From contig NZ_OY781982.1 in assembly GCF_963677565.1 (NCBI RefSeq), forward strand, positions 682,001-746,000: a DNA stretch of 64,000 nucleotides, in the 5' to 3' direction. Both the position numbers and the translations under genes were made by a program. This document shows positions 16,552-25,262 of the stretch, piece after piece. Under the pieces are notes generated by a model. The model was not told the DNA's origin, made no database searches, and saw nothing but the letters and a program-made list of their open reading frames with translations. The stretch is from an uncultured Draconibacterium sp. (lineage in GTDB: Bacteria > Bacteroidota > Bacteroidia > Bacteroidales > Prolixibacteraceae). Positions within the stretch are counted from its first letter, which is position 1, and every line of letters begins with the position of its first letter.

Positions 16552-18078
16552 ATGTTCTCAGAAAAAGATAAGCAGCAAATTCAACAGCGCGGCAGCAAAT
16601 TAGAAACCGTGCAAAATCAGATCGAAAATTTCAAAAAAGGCTTCCCCTACTTACCAATTCAAGATGCCGCTTCGGAGGGAAAAGGTATTATTCGTTTAAG
16701 TGCTGAAGATTTGAAGAAAAGAGGCAACCGCTACGATGCTAAAATTGCGGCAGGAACAAAAGCCTTAAAATTTGTACCGGCATCGGGTGCTGCAAGCCGC
16801 ATGTTTAAAGCACTTTTTCAGGCACTGGAAGATTTCCAGAATCAGCCTCACGAAGATGTGCTTGCCGCCAACAGAGACGCTGCACAATACGTTACTGAAC
16901 TCGATAAATTTGCTTTTGCCGAAGAGCTAAAGAAAGCCGTTGCTGATGATGGAGAACAACTTTCGGCAACGACTAAACTCGACTATCTGTTAACCGAAAA
17001 AGGGCTAAATTACGGAGCAAAACCAAAAGGGCTGCTCAAATTTCATTTGTACGATAATGGAGCAAGAACGCCATTTGAAGAGCACCTAGTGGAAGGCGCA
17101 AAATACGCTGCCGACAAAGACAATAAAGCCAGCCTTCATTTTACCGTTTCGCCCGAGCATCAACCGGGATTTGAAGCTTTGCTGGCAGAAATAAAAAGTA
17201 AATACGAAGAACAACTGGGAGTTGAGTTTGATATAACATTCAGTCAACAAAAACCGTCAACCGATACAATAGCCGTTGACTTGGAAAACGAACCATTCAG
17301 AAATGCTGATGGAAGTTTGTTGTTCCGTCCGGGTGGCCACGGTGCTTTAATCGAAAATCTTAACGACCTGGATGCCGATATCATTTTCATCAAAAACATC
17401 GACAATGTGGTACCCGACCATCTGAAACAGCCAACCATCGATTACAAAAAAGGATTGGCAGGCGTATTGTTAAAGCACCAGGAAAAACTGTTTTATTATC
17501 AGCACGAATTAAACGAAAAACATTATACAGCGCTCAATAGTAACTTTTTAGCCGAAGCAGCCAACTTTTTGGAGAATACGCTAAATACCAAACCGGCTAA
17601 AAATCATTATTACACCGAGCGCGAAGAACTTTATCAATACCTAAAGGAAAAATACAACCGCCCACTGCGCGTTTGCGGAATGGTGAAAAACGAGGGAGAA
17701 CCGGGTGGCGGACCATTTTGGGCAATGAATGCCGACGGTACAATTTCGCTACAGGTAGTTGAAAGTTCGCAGATCGATCCGGACAGTGTTCAGCAACAGG
17801 ATATTGTTCAGCATGCCACCCACTTTAACCCGGTTGATCTGGTTTGTGCAGTAAAAAATTACAAAGGAGAAAAATACGACCTTACCCAATTTACCGATCC
17901 GGCAACCGGCTTTATTTCGAAAAAATCGAAAGACGGGAAAGAGCTGAAAGCACAGGAATTACCGGGCTTGTGGAACGGAGCAATGAGCAACTGGAACACG
18001 CTTTTTGTAGAGGTTCCGATTGAAACATTTAACCCGGTAAAAACGGTAAACGACTTATTGCGCGATCAACACTTGTAA
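16552..18078 (+). CDS. DUF4301 family protein
   Basis: 508 residues from the ATG at 16552 (MFSEKDKQQIQQRG). The open frame runs 18 codons further upstream, but homologues as I recall them begin with MF-x-E-K-D. Conserved segments include KFVPASGAASRMFKALF near 85-100 and LLFRPGGHGALIENLNDLDAD near 258-278. The repeated loop signatures resemble nucleotidyl/sugar-phosphate-binding proteins, but I know of no proven function for DUF4301. It is cytoplasmic and confined largely to Bacteroidota. It is divergent from the YhcC-family gene. Confidence 0.82.
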   Translation: MFSEKDKQQIQQRGSKLETVQNQIENFKKGFPYLPIQDAASEGKGIIRLSAEDLKKRGNRYDAKIAAGTKALKFVPASGAASRMFKALFQALEDFQNQPHEDVLAANRDAAQYVTELDKFAFAEELKKAVADDGEQLSATTKLDYLLTEKGLNYGAKPKGLLKFHLYDNGARTPFEEHLVEGAKYAADKDNKASLHFTVSPEHQPGFEALLAEIKSKYEEQLGVEFDITFSQQKPSTDTIAVDLENEPFRNADGSLLFRPGGHGALIENLNDLDADIIFIKNIDNVVPDHLKQPTIDYKKGLAGVLLKHQEKLFYYQHELNEKHYTALNSNFLAEAANFLENTLNTKPAKNHYYTEREELYQYLKEKYNRPLRVCGMVKNEGEPGGGPFWAMNADGTISLQVVESSQIDPDSVQQQDIVQHATHFNPVDLVCAVKNYKGEKYDLTQFTDPATGFISKKSKDGKELKAQELPGLWNGAMSNWNTLFVEVPIETFNPVKTVNDLLRDQHL

Positions 18079-18121
18079 GATTGTTTTTGAGTTTCGGGCC
18101 GAATTATTAATTTCGCGAACT

Positions 18122-18129
18122 TATTTTTG
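18122..18129 (+). promoter_or_regulatory. -7 element immediately before the TPR gene start
   Basis: TATTTTTG is an exact consensus match and ends only 2 bases before the ATG at 18132. If used, the transcript would be leaderless or nearly so. Confidence 0.4.
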
Positions 18130-18131
18130 CA

Positions 18132-19544
18132 ATGAACGAGGAAAGAGATAATTTCAGGGAAGAAGATATTAGTGAGGCACTTAAACGCTTTAAGAGCTCT
18201 TTGGTTTCGGGCCGCTTAAAGTATTTCGACGTATCGGAATTTGAAGGAATTGTAGAGCAATTAATGGAAGAAGGCGACTTGCAGTCTTCTGAAATTGCCG
18301 CCCAACAAGGCATACAAATCCATCCAAATGCGGTTCCTCTTCATTTAAAATATGCACAAATTCTACTGAGCAAAGGTAAATACGACCAGGCTCAGAAATA
18401 CCTCGATTTTGCTGAAAGAGTTGAAAATACCAATCCCGATGTTCACTTATTAAAAGGTTCGGCATCGCTGATTATGGGTAACGAAGATGGGGCAAAAGCA
18501 TCATTCAGAAAAGCGATTAAATCCGGAAACGGAGAAACCGACGATATTTTATACCACGTTGGCTCGGCATTTATTCAGATTGGCGAAATAAGTGAGGCCA
18601 TTTCGTATTTCAAGAAAGCCTTAAAGCTGAATCCGAAACACGAGCTTGCATTGTACGACCTGGCGTTCTTTACCGACCAGATTGGTGATTACAAAAACAG
18701 TATCAAATATTACAATCGATTTATCGATAACGATGTGTACAATTACACCGCATGGTTTAACCTGGGAATTGTATTTAACAAAGCTGATATGCACGACAAG
18801 GCAATTGAGGCTTATGAATATACGTTGGCGATAAACGAAAATTTTCACATGGCGCTGTTCAATATCGGAAATGCCCTGGCCAATTCGGGTCGCTTTAAAG
18901 AGGCCATTGATAAATACAGGGAATTTCTGGAATTCGACCCCGATAACGACGATGCTTATTGTTACATGGGCGAATGTTACCTTAACCTGGACGACCAGTT
19001 GCAATCGGAACACAATTACCTGAAAGCAATTTCTATAAATCCGGAAAATGATACCGCTCATTTTGGCGTTGGGCTGATAATGTGGATTGCGAAAAAGTAC
19101 GACAGAAGTATCGACTACATCAAAAAAGCCATAAAAATAGACAAGCAAAACTCGGAATACTGGTTGACTTTGGGTAAAGTACAAAACGATACTGATGATT
19201 TGGACGAAGCAGTAAAAGCTTTTAAACAAGGTGCACGCATTGATGCTGAGAACACTGAGATCTGGCTTACCTGGGCAGAAACATTAATGAAGCACGGAGA
19301 AACAAAAGGTGCCATCCGAATTCTAAAAAAGGCTATTGACAACAACGACGATTCGATGCTGAAATACCGTTTGGTAGCGATATTGCTTGGTGCCCGAAAA
19401 CGCAAGGAAGCTTACGAATGGTTGCGTTCGGCCATGTTGCAGGATTTTGAAAACATCAATTACCTGTTCGATATTTATCCGAGAGCGCTAAAAAGTAAAC
19501 AGCTTAAAAAGGTTGTTGACGATTTCCGCCGGGGTGATAAATAA
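18132..19544 (+). CDS. Tetratricopeptide-repeat protein
   Basis: 470 residues, no signal peptide. About ten TPR-like helical pairs run from residue ~55 to the end, for example ILYHVGSAFIQIGEISEAI, ALYDLAFFTDQIGDYKNSI and AWFNLGIVFNKADMHDKAI. Such superhelices bind other proteins. The predicted protein is cytoplasmic and acidic. Nothing in the neighbourhood names its partner. A weak hairpin with CAGGG/CCCTG arms around 19600-19630 may terminate it. Confidence 0.85.
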   Translation: MNEERDNFREEDISEALKRFKSSLVSGRLKYFDVSEFEGIVEQLMEEGDLQSSEIAAQQGIQIHPNAVPLHLKYAQILLSKGKYDQAQKYLDFAERVENTNPDVHLLKGSASLIMGNEDGAKASFRKAIKSGNGETDDILYHVGSAFIQIGEISEAISYFKKALKLNPKHELALYDLAFFTDQIGDYKNSIKYYNRFIDNDVYNYTAWFNLGIVFNKADMHDKAIEAYEYTLAINENFHMALFNIGNALANSGRFKEAIDKYREFLEFDPDNDDAYCYMGECYLNLDDQLQSEHNYLKAISINPENDTAHFGVGLIMWIAKKYDRSIDYIKKAIKIDKQNSEYWLTLGKVQNDTDDLDEAVKAFKQGARIDAENTEIWLTWAETLMKHGETKGAIRILKKAIDNNDDSMLKYRLVAILLGARKRKEAYEWLRSAMLQDFENINYLFDIYPRALKSKQLKKVVDDFRRGDK

Positions 19545-19701
19545 GCAAGTACCGATCATTCTTTATCCATTTTATTAAATCCCCGATCAAAATCAGTATC
19601 AGGGAGTCAACTTCTTCTTCGAAACCCTGTTTTACAATTTGTTTTTGTATTTTGGCGTCCCGAAATAGAAATTTACACCGTTACAAATTCACTTGCTAAA
19701 A

Positions 19702-20613
19702 ATGAACAGATCAGCAAAAGATTATTTTACTCTGGTATTAAAGGGAATGGGAATGGGTGCTGCCGATGTAGTACCGGGCGTTTCCGGAGGAACAATTGCT
19801 TTTATAACTGGCATTTACGAAGAATTGATTAACTCGATAAAGTCGATCAATTTAACCGCGATAAAGCTGTTGCTCAGTTTTAAACTGGCCGAATTCTGGA
19901 AAGCCATTAACGGAACTTTCCTTATCAGTGTTTTTATCGGAGTTGGAATAAGCGTTTTCTCACTGGCAAAAGGGCTGGAATATTTGCTTCATCACTACCC
20001 TATTTTAGTGTGGTCGTTCTTTTTTGGGCTCATCGTTGCATCTGCCATTTATGTAGCACGCTCCATAAAACGATGGAAAGCAGACACGGTTATTGGCGGT
20101 TTGGCCGGAATTGTAATCGCATTTATGATAACCGTAATTTCTCCAGCTGAAGTAGAAAATCCAAGCTACTGGTTTATTTTTATTTCCGGAATGATTGCAA
20201 TTTGTGCAATGATACTGCCAGGAATTTCGGGTAGTTTCATTCTGGTTTTACTTGGCATGTATAAATTTATTCTCGGCGAAGTTGGTGATTTAAACTTTGT
20301 CGTAATAGGTATTTTCATGGTTGGAGCTGCTATCGGAATCATCGCATTCTCAAATGTATTATCATGGTTGCTTAAAAAATATCACAATACAACAATTGCT
20401 TTGTTGGCTGGATTTATGGTTGGTTCTTTAAATAAGGTTTGGCCATGGAAAGAAGAAGCTTCTGAAATCGATTTAGGAAGTAATATTTTACCCGGAACTT
20501 ACGAGCAAATCACAGGTCACGAAGCCTGGTTATTGGGTGCAATTGTACTGGCAGTTGCCGGGTTTGCACTCATATTTGTTGTTGAAGGAATTGGAAAAAA
20601 ACTTAAAAAGTAA
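19702..20613 (+). CDS. DUF368 membrane protein, undecaprenyl-phosphate translocase family (PopT-like)
   Basis: 303 residues with about eight hydrophobic segments. The N-terminal motif MGMGAADVVPGVSGGTIAFI and the second inverted motif MILPGISGSFILVLLGMYK are the DUF368 hallmarks. Family members were shown around 2022-23 (PopT) to return undecaprenyl phosphate across the inner membrane for cell-wall and glycan synthesis. I chose ATG 19702 over an upstream TTG at 19693. Downstream, aroE follows after a 42-bp gap containing a low-complexity CAGT repeat. Family firm; exact lipid inferred. Confidence 0.85.
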   Translation: MNRSAKDYFTLVLKGMGMGAADVVPGVSGGTIAFITGIYEELINSIKSINLTAIKLLLSFKLAEFWKAINGTFLISVFIGVGISVFSLAKGLEYLLHHYPILVWSFFFGLIVASAIYVARSIKRWKADTVIGGLAGIVIAFMITVISPAEVENPSYWFIFISGMIAICAMILPGISGSFILVLLGMYKFILGEVGDLNFVVIGIFMVGAAIGIIAFSNVLSWLLKKYHNTTIALLAGFMVGSLNKVWPWKEEASEIDLGSNILPGTYEQITGHEAWLLGAIVLAVAGFALIFVVEGIGKKLKK

Positions 20614-20640
20614 CCAGTTGCAGTTTACAGTATTCAGTTA
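20614..20640 (+). repeat. CAGT-type low-complexity spacer
   Basis: The gap after the DUF368 stop reads CCAGTTGCAGTTTACAGT, then ATTCAGTTAG. These are the same degenerate CAGT words seen around the first four-helix-bundle gene (27443-27486 and 27879-27907). Confidence 0.5.
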
Positions 20641-20655
20641 GAAAAAATACACAAG

Positions 20656-21405
20656 ATGAAAAAATACGGACTATTAGGCTACCCACTCACCCACTCATTT
20701 TCAAAACGCTATTTCACCGAACGTTTTGAAACGGAAAAAATAGATTCAACTTATGACAATTTCGAAATCGATGCGATAACCAAATTTCCGGAGGTAGTAA
20801 AAGACAATCCGGAAGTAATCGGATTTAACGTTACCATTCCATATAAAGAGCAGGTGATTCCGTATTTGGATGAGTTGAATGATTCGGCAAAAGAGATTGG
20901 CGCTGTTAATACCATTCGCGTTACACGAACTGAAAACGGCGTGCACTTAAAAGGATTTAATACCGATACTTTTGGTTTTGAGTCGTCATTGAAACCGCTT
21001 TTAAAAGAGCATCATAAAAAAGCACTGATCCTGGGAACAGGCGGTGCTTCGAAAGCATTAAAATATGTACTCAGCAAATTGGGCATTGAATATATTTCAG
21101 CGTCGATTGAAGAGTTGAAGGAAAACGAAATTCGTTATGAAGATATTGATGAAAAGTTGATGGGTGAACGCTTGTTAATTATCAACGCTACGCCGCTTGG
21201 AACCTATCCAAAAGTAGAGACTTTCCCAAATATTCCTTACGAATTTGTAACTGACAAACATTTACTTTTTGATCTGGTTTATAATCCGGAAGTAACGCAG
21301 TTTATGGCAAAAGGACAAGCCAAAGGAGCTACAGTTAAAAATGGTTACGAAATGTTACTGAATCAGGCTAAAAAGTCTTATGAGATTTGGAACTCGGAGG
21401 AATAA
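20656..21405 (+). CDS. aroE: Shikimate dehydrogenase
   Basis: 249 residues, short but typical for Bacteroidota. AroE reduces 3-dehydroshikimate to shikimate with NADPH in aromatic amino-acid synthesis. Substrate-side motifs are GYPLTHSFSKRYF at 8-20 and FNVTIPYKEQ near 57-66, with the catalytic lysine. The dinucleotide loop is LGTGGASKAL near 128. The C-terminal NGYEMLLNQAKKSYEIW is also typical. The rest of the shikimate pathway is not nearby. Confidence 0.93.
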   Translation: MKKYGLLGYPLTHSFSKRYFTERFETEKIDSTYDNFEIDAITKFPEVVKDNPEVIGFNVTIPYKEQVIPYLDELNDSAKEIGAVNTIRVTRTENGVHLKGFNTDTFGFESSLKPLLKEHHKKALILGTGGASKALKYVLSKLGIEYISASIEELKENEIRYEDIDEKLMGERLLIINATPLGTYPKVETFPNIPYEFVTDKHLLFDLVYNPEVTQFMAKGQAKGATVKNGYEMLLNQAKKSYEIWNSEE

Positions 21406-21437
21406 TATTGTAGCAAGTTTCAAATTTATTGAAAGAT

Positions 21438-21491
21438 CATCCCCCTTAATCCCCCTTCGAAGGGGGAAAACGACGAAGGAGTTGGGGGATG
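21438..21491. repeat. REP-like nested palindrome between aroE and the phosphatase gene
   Basis: The outer arms CATCCCCC (21438-21445) and GGGGGATG (21484-21491) enclose a 16-bp perfect palindrome CCCCCTTCGAAGGGGG (21451-21466). I recall very similar sequence as a dispersed repeat in Bacteroidota genomes. It may act as a terminator or mRNA-stability hairpin. Confidence 0.65.
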
Positions 21492-21519
21492 AAAACCTAA
21501 AATGTAACAGATTCGAACC

Positions 21520-22005
21520 ATGGATAAAACAAAAGTACTTTTCGTATGTCTCGGGAACATTTGTCGCTCGCCAAGTGCAGAGGCAGTGTTTAACGGCGTT
21601 GTAAAAAAAGCAGGATTAAGCAAACAGTTTGTGGTGGATTCTGCAGGAACATCGGGTTGGCATGCCGGCGAACCTGCCGACAGAAGAATGCAATCGCACG
21701 CCATACGTCGCGATTATAACCTGACAAGTATTTCCAGAAAGTTTAATCCGCATTCCGATTTCGATTATTTCGATTACATCATCGGGATGGACGATAGCAA
21801 TATGCAAAACCTGAAAAGCATGGCACGCAACGGCAACGACTTACAAAAGCTGCACAAAATGACAGATTTTAGCAGCGATGGTCAATACGACGAAGTTCCT
21901 GATCCGTATTACGGAGGTGCAGATGGTTTTGAGCTGGTACTCGACCTGTTGGAAGATGCGTGCGAAGGGCTGCTGAAAGATATTGAAACAAAAAGATCTG
22001 AGTAG
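21520..22005 (+). CDS. Low-molecular-weight protein-tyrosine phosphatase
   Basis: 161 residues. The P-loop C10-LGNIC-R16-SP is the CX5R active site. The general-acid aspartate is in EVPDPYYGG near 124-132. Length and layout match the LMW-PTP family. In bacteria these enzymes often regulate exopolysaccharide kinases, but no such kinase is next to it here. Its last codons overlap the hairpin that terminates the convergent MaoC gene. Confidence 0.92.
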   Translation: MDKTKVLFVCLGNICRSPSAEAVFNGVVKKAGLSKQFVVDSAGTSGWHAGEPADRRMQSHAIRRDYNLTSISRKFNPHSDFDYFDYIIGMDDSNMQNLKSMARNGNDLQKLHKMTDFSSDGQYDEVPDPYYGGADGFELVLDLLEDACEGLLKDIETKRSE

Positions 22006-22022
22006 AAAATTCCACTCAGATC
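21990..22022 (-). terminator. Terminator of the MaoC gene, overlapping the phosphatase 3' end
   Basis: On the minus strand the perfect 9-bp stem GATCTGAGT / ACTCAGATC (loop of 10) is followed by TTTTT. It lies 22 bases after the MaoC-gene stop and covers the stop codon of the plus-strand phosphatase gene. Confidence 0.75.
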
Positions 22023-22043
22023 GTTCTATATTGATAAAGTTTT

Positions 22044-22508
22044 TTATTCGAAGTGGTAAAGGAAATTTACCAAACAATCGTAGGCCGGTTTCCGCTCACC
22101 TTCAATATCAACCACAATTTTCACCTGAATTTTCGCAATTCCACGCAGGTTTTTAATGTCGTTTAACGATACCGTTGCCCTGATTTTGTCATTCACTTTT
22201 ACCGGTTGCTGGAAACGTAAACTTTCGATACCGTAATTCACGATCATCTTTACATTTCGTACATCAACAACATTGTACCATAGGTAAGTTAACATCGACA
22301 AAGATAAATAACCGTGTGCGATGGTTGTTTTAAACGGCGATTCTTTGGCAGCACGCTCCGGATCAGTGTGTATCCACTGGTAATCAAGCGTTGCATCTGC
22401 AAATTTATCTATCTGATCCTGAGTTATCTGAACATAATCTGAAACTCCAATAACCTGCCCCAAAAGGGCTTCAAACTCTTCGTAGTTGTTGATAATTCGT
22501 TTTTCCAT
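22044..22508 (-). CDS. MaoC family dehydratase (enoyl-CoA hydratase-like)
   Basis: 154 residues, hot-dog fold. The hydratase-2 signature with catalytic Asp and His is visible in ADATLDYQWIHTDPERA near 38-54, followed by TIAHGYLSLSML. It probably hydrates an (R)-enoyl-CoA or related thioester. It is monocistronic, with its own terminator. The substrate is not determinable. Confidence 0.85.
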   Translation of the reverse strand: MEKRIINNYEEFEALLGQVIGVSDYVQITQDQIDKFADATLDYQWIHTDPERAAKESPFKTTIAHGYLSLSMLTYLWYNVVDVRNVKMIVNYGIESLRFQQPVKVNDKIRATVSLNDIKNLRGIAKIQVKIVVDIEGERKPAYDCLVNFLYHFE

Positions 22509-22712
22509 TGAAAAATAATTCTGGTAAATGATGTGCCAAGTTAATCCTTTTTCTGCAAGAATAGCAGCTTTGAACGTTGCGAATGCCCTTATTTTATAAA
22601 GCTTTCATAAGTAAAAACTGAATTTTAATACTTTATGTTCCATTTTTAAAAGGACTGTGAAGTTATATTAAAGAATTCAGACATTCTCATCTGGTTTTTA
22701 TCAGAAAATGGT

Positions 22713-22720
22713 CACCTTTG
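22713..22720 (+). promoter_or_regulatory. Possible -7 element for the DMT transporter
   Basis: CACCTTTG differs from TAnnTTTG only in the first base and ends 16 bases before the ATG at 22737. Confidence 0.3.
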
Positions 22721-22736
22721 CATTTCAATTTATCGC

Positions 22737-23666
22737 ATGAGAAATCTTTTCCGAACAACAACATTCCTGGCAATTGTTGCCTGCCTTCTATGGTCGACCG
22801 CTTTTGCTGGCGTAAAAATAGGATTGGAGTACCATAGTCCATTTCAGTTTGCGGGCATTCGTTTTACTATTTCCGGCCTTCTTATGTTTTTGTATTTCGG
22901 AAAACCAAAACGTTATTTTTTAGAATTAAAACATAACCTGAAATTTATTTTACTTCTTTCTCTTGTGCAGATATTTGCGCAATATGCGCTGTTTTACAGT
23001 GGCATTAACTTGCTTCCCGGTTCGTTATCTGCTATGATTGTTGGATCGCAACCACTTTTCATTGCGTTGGTTGCGCACTTCTCGTTTAACAACGACAAAA
23101 TGACGCCACTAAAAACAATAAGTATTTTAATTGGTGTTGTCGGAATTGCAATCATCACACTCGGCCGTTCGAAAGTTGAGATGAGTGGCTATCGGGAATA
23201 CATTGGCATTGCCATTTTGCTCGTCAACAATATTGTATCGGGCTACTCCAATGTGTTGGTTGCGAAACATACAGCCACAATTTCTCCGGTGGTTTTAAGT
23301 TCCACTTCGCTGATTATAGGAGGTTTAATGCTATCCATTGTTTCCATTCCCGTTGAAGGAATTCACCTGGGGCCATTTCCTCCAAAATACTGGTATGCTT
23401 TGGCCTGGCTCAGCTTTTTATCGGCAGCCGCCATTACCATTTGGTATTCGTTACTAAAACGACCGGGCGTAAAAGTTTCATTGCTGAATGTATGGAAATT
23501 CCTGATTCCCGTGTCAGGAGCAGCTTTAAGCTGGGTTTTATTGAGTAACGAAAAACCCGATCTCGCATCAATTATCGGAATGGTAGTAATCGCCGTATCA
23601 TTGGTTAGTCTGAACTATGCCAACCGAAGAGAGCAAAAACTTGCTGCCCAAAAGGAACAACAGTAA
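22737..23666 (+). CDS. DMT-superfamily (EamA) transporter
   Basis: 309 residues with ten hydrophobic segments in two EamA repeats (about 7-135 and 155-295). Typical motifs are LLWSTAFAGVKIGLEY near 18-33 and a second-repeat LAWLSFLSAAAITIWYSLL. These transporters export amino acids or metabolites across the inner membrane. The basic C-terminus NRREQKLAAQKEQQ is cytoplasmic. It ends with no bases between it and the convergent DUF1080 gene. Confidence 0.85.
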   Translation: MRNLFRTTTFLAIVACLLWSTAFAGVKIGLEYHSPFQFAGIRFTISGLLMFLYFGKPKRYFLELKHNLKFILLLSLVQIFAQYALFYSGINLLPGSLSAMIVGSQPLFIALVAHFSFNNDKMTPLKTISILIGVVGIAIITLGRSKVEMSGYREYIGIAILLVNNIVSGYSNVLVAKHTATISPVVLSSTSLIIGGLMLSIVSIPVEGIHLGPFPPKYWYALAWLSFLSAAAITIWYSLLKRPGVKVSLLNVWKFLIPVSGAALSWVLLSNEKPDLASIIGMVVIAVSLVSLNYANRREQKLAAQKEQQ

Positions 23667-24488
23667 CTATTCATCCAAAACCAGTAATTCTATTTTTCTG
23701 AAATCCGTACTGTGACCTTCCGCCTGAATTGAGATCGTACCCTTTGTGAGCATCTTGTTTCCATCGGCCGGCAGAAGTTTTTCATAAGTAGGATCTCGTG
23801 GATCAAGCTGTGGTTTTTCGTAATGTAATACTTCTACTCCATCCACAAAATGACGGATCATTTCACCGCCGTGCACTTCTGCTTCAACAGTCACCCATTT
23901 GTCATCGTATTGTGTTTCTGCATTGGAATTTATGGTATGTGGTTCAATCAATTCGCCATTCATCACCACGTTTGTGCCGGGTGTGCAAAGGTTCATTGTT
24001 GGACGCTCACCTTTACCGGTAACACCGCCCAACAACTGCACTTCAATGGATGTTGGAAATGCCTGATCCAACTCCATCGATTCAGCAGTCTGACCATGAA
24101 TCATTAATCCGTTATTTCGAAATGCCCAGTTTGGCGCATTTTTTAACTGAGGTCCTACAAAACGATACTCAACCCGCAAGCGGTAGTGCGAAAATTCATC
24201 CTTGTAAAACAGATGCCCGAATTCGCCATTCCACTCGTCCCAATCGTCGTACGAAACGCGTAGCAAACCATCCTCAACCCGGAACGTATTTTTGTAATTA
24301 ACACCTAACTCGTACCCTGTAAATTTTGGCGTCCAATCGTCTAAATCTTTACCATTAAACAACTGTATCCAGTTTTCATCTGATTTGCTTGCCTCCTGCT
24401 CTGTTTTAGGTTTTGAATTGCACGCCGATAAAAGCATAGAACCCGCCAAGAGGGTAATTCCGAAGAGTTTGTAAGTAATTCTCATCAC
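23667..24488 (-). CDS. DUF1080 / 3-keto-disaccharide hydrolase family lipoprotein
   Basis: 273 residues. Its N-terminus MMRITYKLFGITLLAGSMLL runs into a lipobox, LLSAC. The start could be the second Met. The mature part is a single DUF1080 concanavalin-like domain, with WIQLFNGKDLDDWTPKFTG near 41-59 and FYKDEFSHYRLRVEYRF near 94-110. Some members cleave 3-keto-glycosides, and others may only bind glycans. It is a lone gene rather than part of a polysaccharide locus. Domain assignment is firm; activity is inferred. Confidence 0.85.
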   Translation of the reverse strand: MMRITYKLFGITLLAGSMLLSACNSKPKTEQEASKSDENWIQLFNGKDLDDWTPKFTGYELGVNYKNTFRVEDGLLRVSYDDWDEWNGEFGHLFYKDEFSHYRLRVEYRFVGPQLKNAPNWAFRNNGLMIHGQTAESMELDQAFPTSIEVQLLGGVTGKGERPTMNLCTPGTNVVMNGELIEPHTINSNAETQYDDKWVTVEAEVHGGEMIRHFVDGVEVLHYEKPQLDPRDPTYEKLLPADGNKMLTKGTISIQAEGHSTDFRKIELLVLDE

Positions 24489-24516
24489 TGAAGTTTTAAT
24501 TGATTTAGTTCAGTAG

Positions 24517-24524
24517 TAAAGGTA
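24517..24524 (-). promoter_or_regulatory. Possible promoter of the DUF1080 gene
   Basis: On the minus strand TACCTTTA (one mismatch to TAnnTTTG) follows a TTTTTG by 18 bases and lies 29 bases upstream of the start. Its upstream part reaches into the TetR operator region, so the two divergent promoters may share control. Confidence 0.35.
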
Positions 24525-24548
24525 AAACAATATTGAAAAGAACAAAAA

Positions 24549-24577
24549 TTAACCATTTGGTTAAACTATTTGATTAA
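24549..24577. promoter_or_regulatory. TetR operator copy 1
   Basis: TTAACCA-tt-TGGTTAA (24549-24564) is a perfect 16-bp palindrome. It runs straight into a second, weaker one, AACTATTTGATTAA. The same double site recurs 63 bp downstream. It lies between the divergent DUF1080 and TetR genes and is probably bound by the adjacent TetR protein. Confidence 0.6.
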
Positions 24578-24581
24578 TTTC

Positions 24582-24612
24582 TTGGATGATTGAACTGAAA
24601 CCCCTACTTTTG
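24582..24612 (+). promoter_or_regulatory. Promoter of the TetR/efflux operon
   Basis: TTG (24582-24584), a 20-bp spacer and TACTTTTG (24605-24612) match the Bacteroidota -33/-7 arrangement. The start site should fall near 24617, inside operator copy 2. Confidence 0.6.
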
Positions 24613-24640
24613 ACCATCTGGTTAAACTATTTAGTTAATT
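24611..24640. promoter_or_regulatory. TetR operator copy 2 over the transcription start
   Basis: TGACCATCTGGTTAA followed by AACTATTTAGTTAATT repeats the double palindrome of copy 1 with few changes. It begins at the end of the -7 box and stops 8 bases before the TetR ATG, a position suited to autorepression. Confidence 0.6.
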
Positions 24641-24647
24641 AAAATTC

Positions 24648-25262
24648 ATGACAAACATAAAAAAGGATAATACTGAGGAAAAGATACTAAGTGCCGCTCA
24701 GAATGTTTTTGTGCGGAAAGGAATGGATGGAGCACGTATGCAGGAAATTGCAGACGAAGCCGGGATAAACAAAGCGTTGCTTCACTATTATTTCCGTTCG
24801 AAACGACAGTTGTTTAACGCAACGTTCGAAAGCATTTTTTGCAAAATTATTCCCAATGTAATGCGCATGGTTGAGTCGGATCAACCGATTGAAGAAAAAC
24901 TGGAAGCTTTTATTGAAAATTACATTGATGTTTTGATGAAAAATCCTTTCCTGCCAACCTTTGTATTAAAAGAAATAAATCAAGATCCGGAGTTTCTGGC
25001 AGAATTGATTAAAAGTAGTGGGCTACAACCCAAAAAAGTTGTTGAGATGTTCCAAATTGAAATGGAAAAAGGAACTATCCGAAACATGGATCCGCGCGAC
25101 CTTTTGATCAACATACTCAGTTTAAACATATTTCCGATTGCCTCAAAACCACTACTGTCTTTGTTATTTTTTGACGATGATCAAAAAAGCTACATGGAAT
25201 TTATTGAAAGAAGAAAAGTAACTGTAAAGGAGTTTGTCCTTAACTCAATCCTAATAAAATGA
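24648..25262 (+). CDS. TetR/AcrR family transcriptional regulator
   Basis: 204 residues. The N-terminal helix-turn-helix spans about 8-55 (ILSAAQNVFVRKGMDGARMQ, then EIADEAGINKALLHYYFRSK). The rest is a helical ligand domain. It heads the efflux operon, and its stop overlaps the TolC start by 4 bases (ATGA). Two palindromic double sites in front of the gene fit autoregulation and control of the whole operon. The inducer is unknown; a drug or toxic lipid is likely by analogy with YbhF-type systems. Confidence 0.92.
   Translation: MTNIKKDNTEEKILSAAQNVFVRKGMDGARMQEIADEAGINKALLHYYFRSKRQLFNATFESIFCKIIPNVMRMVESDQPIEEKLEAFIENYIDVLMKNPFLPTFVLKEINQDPEFLAELIKSSGLQPKKVVEMFQIEMEKGTIRNMDPRDLLINILSLNIFPIASKPLLSLLFFDDDQKSYMEFIERRKVTVKEFVLNSILIK

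Noticed and set aside
21380..21604. 74-codon plus-strand frame between aroE and the phosphatase gene
   Set aside because: It reads through the REP palindrome and overlaps the phosphatase start in another frame.
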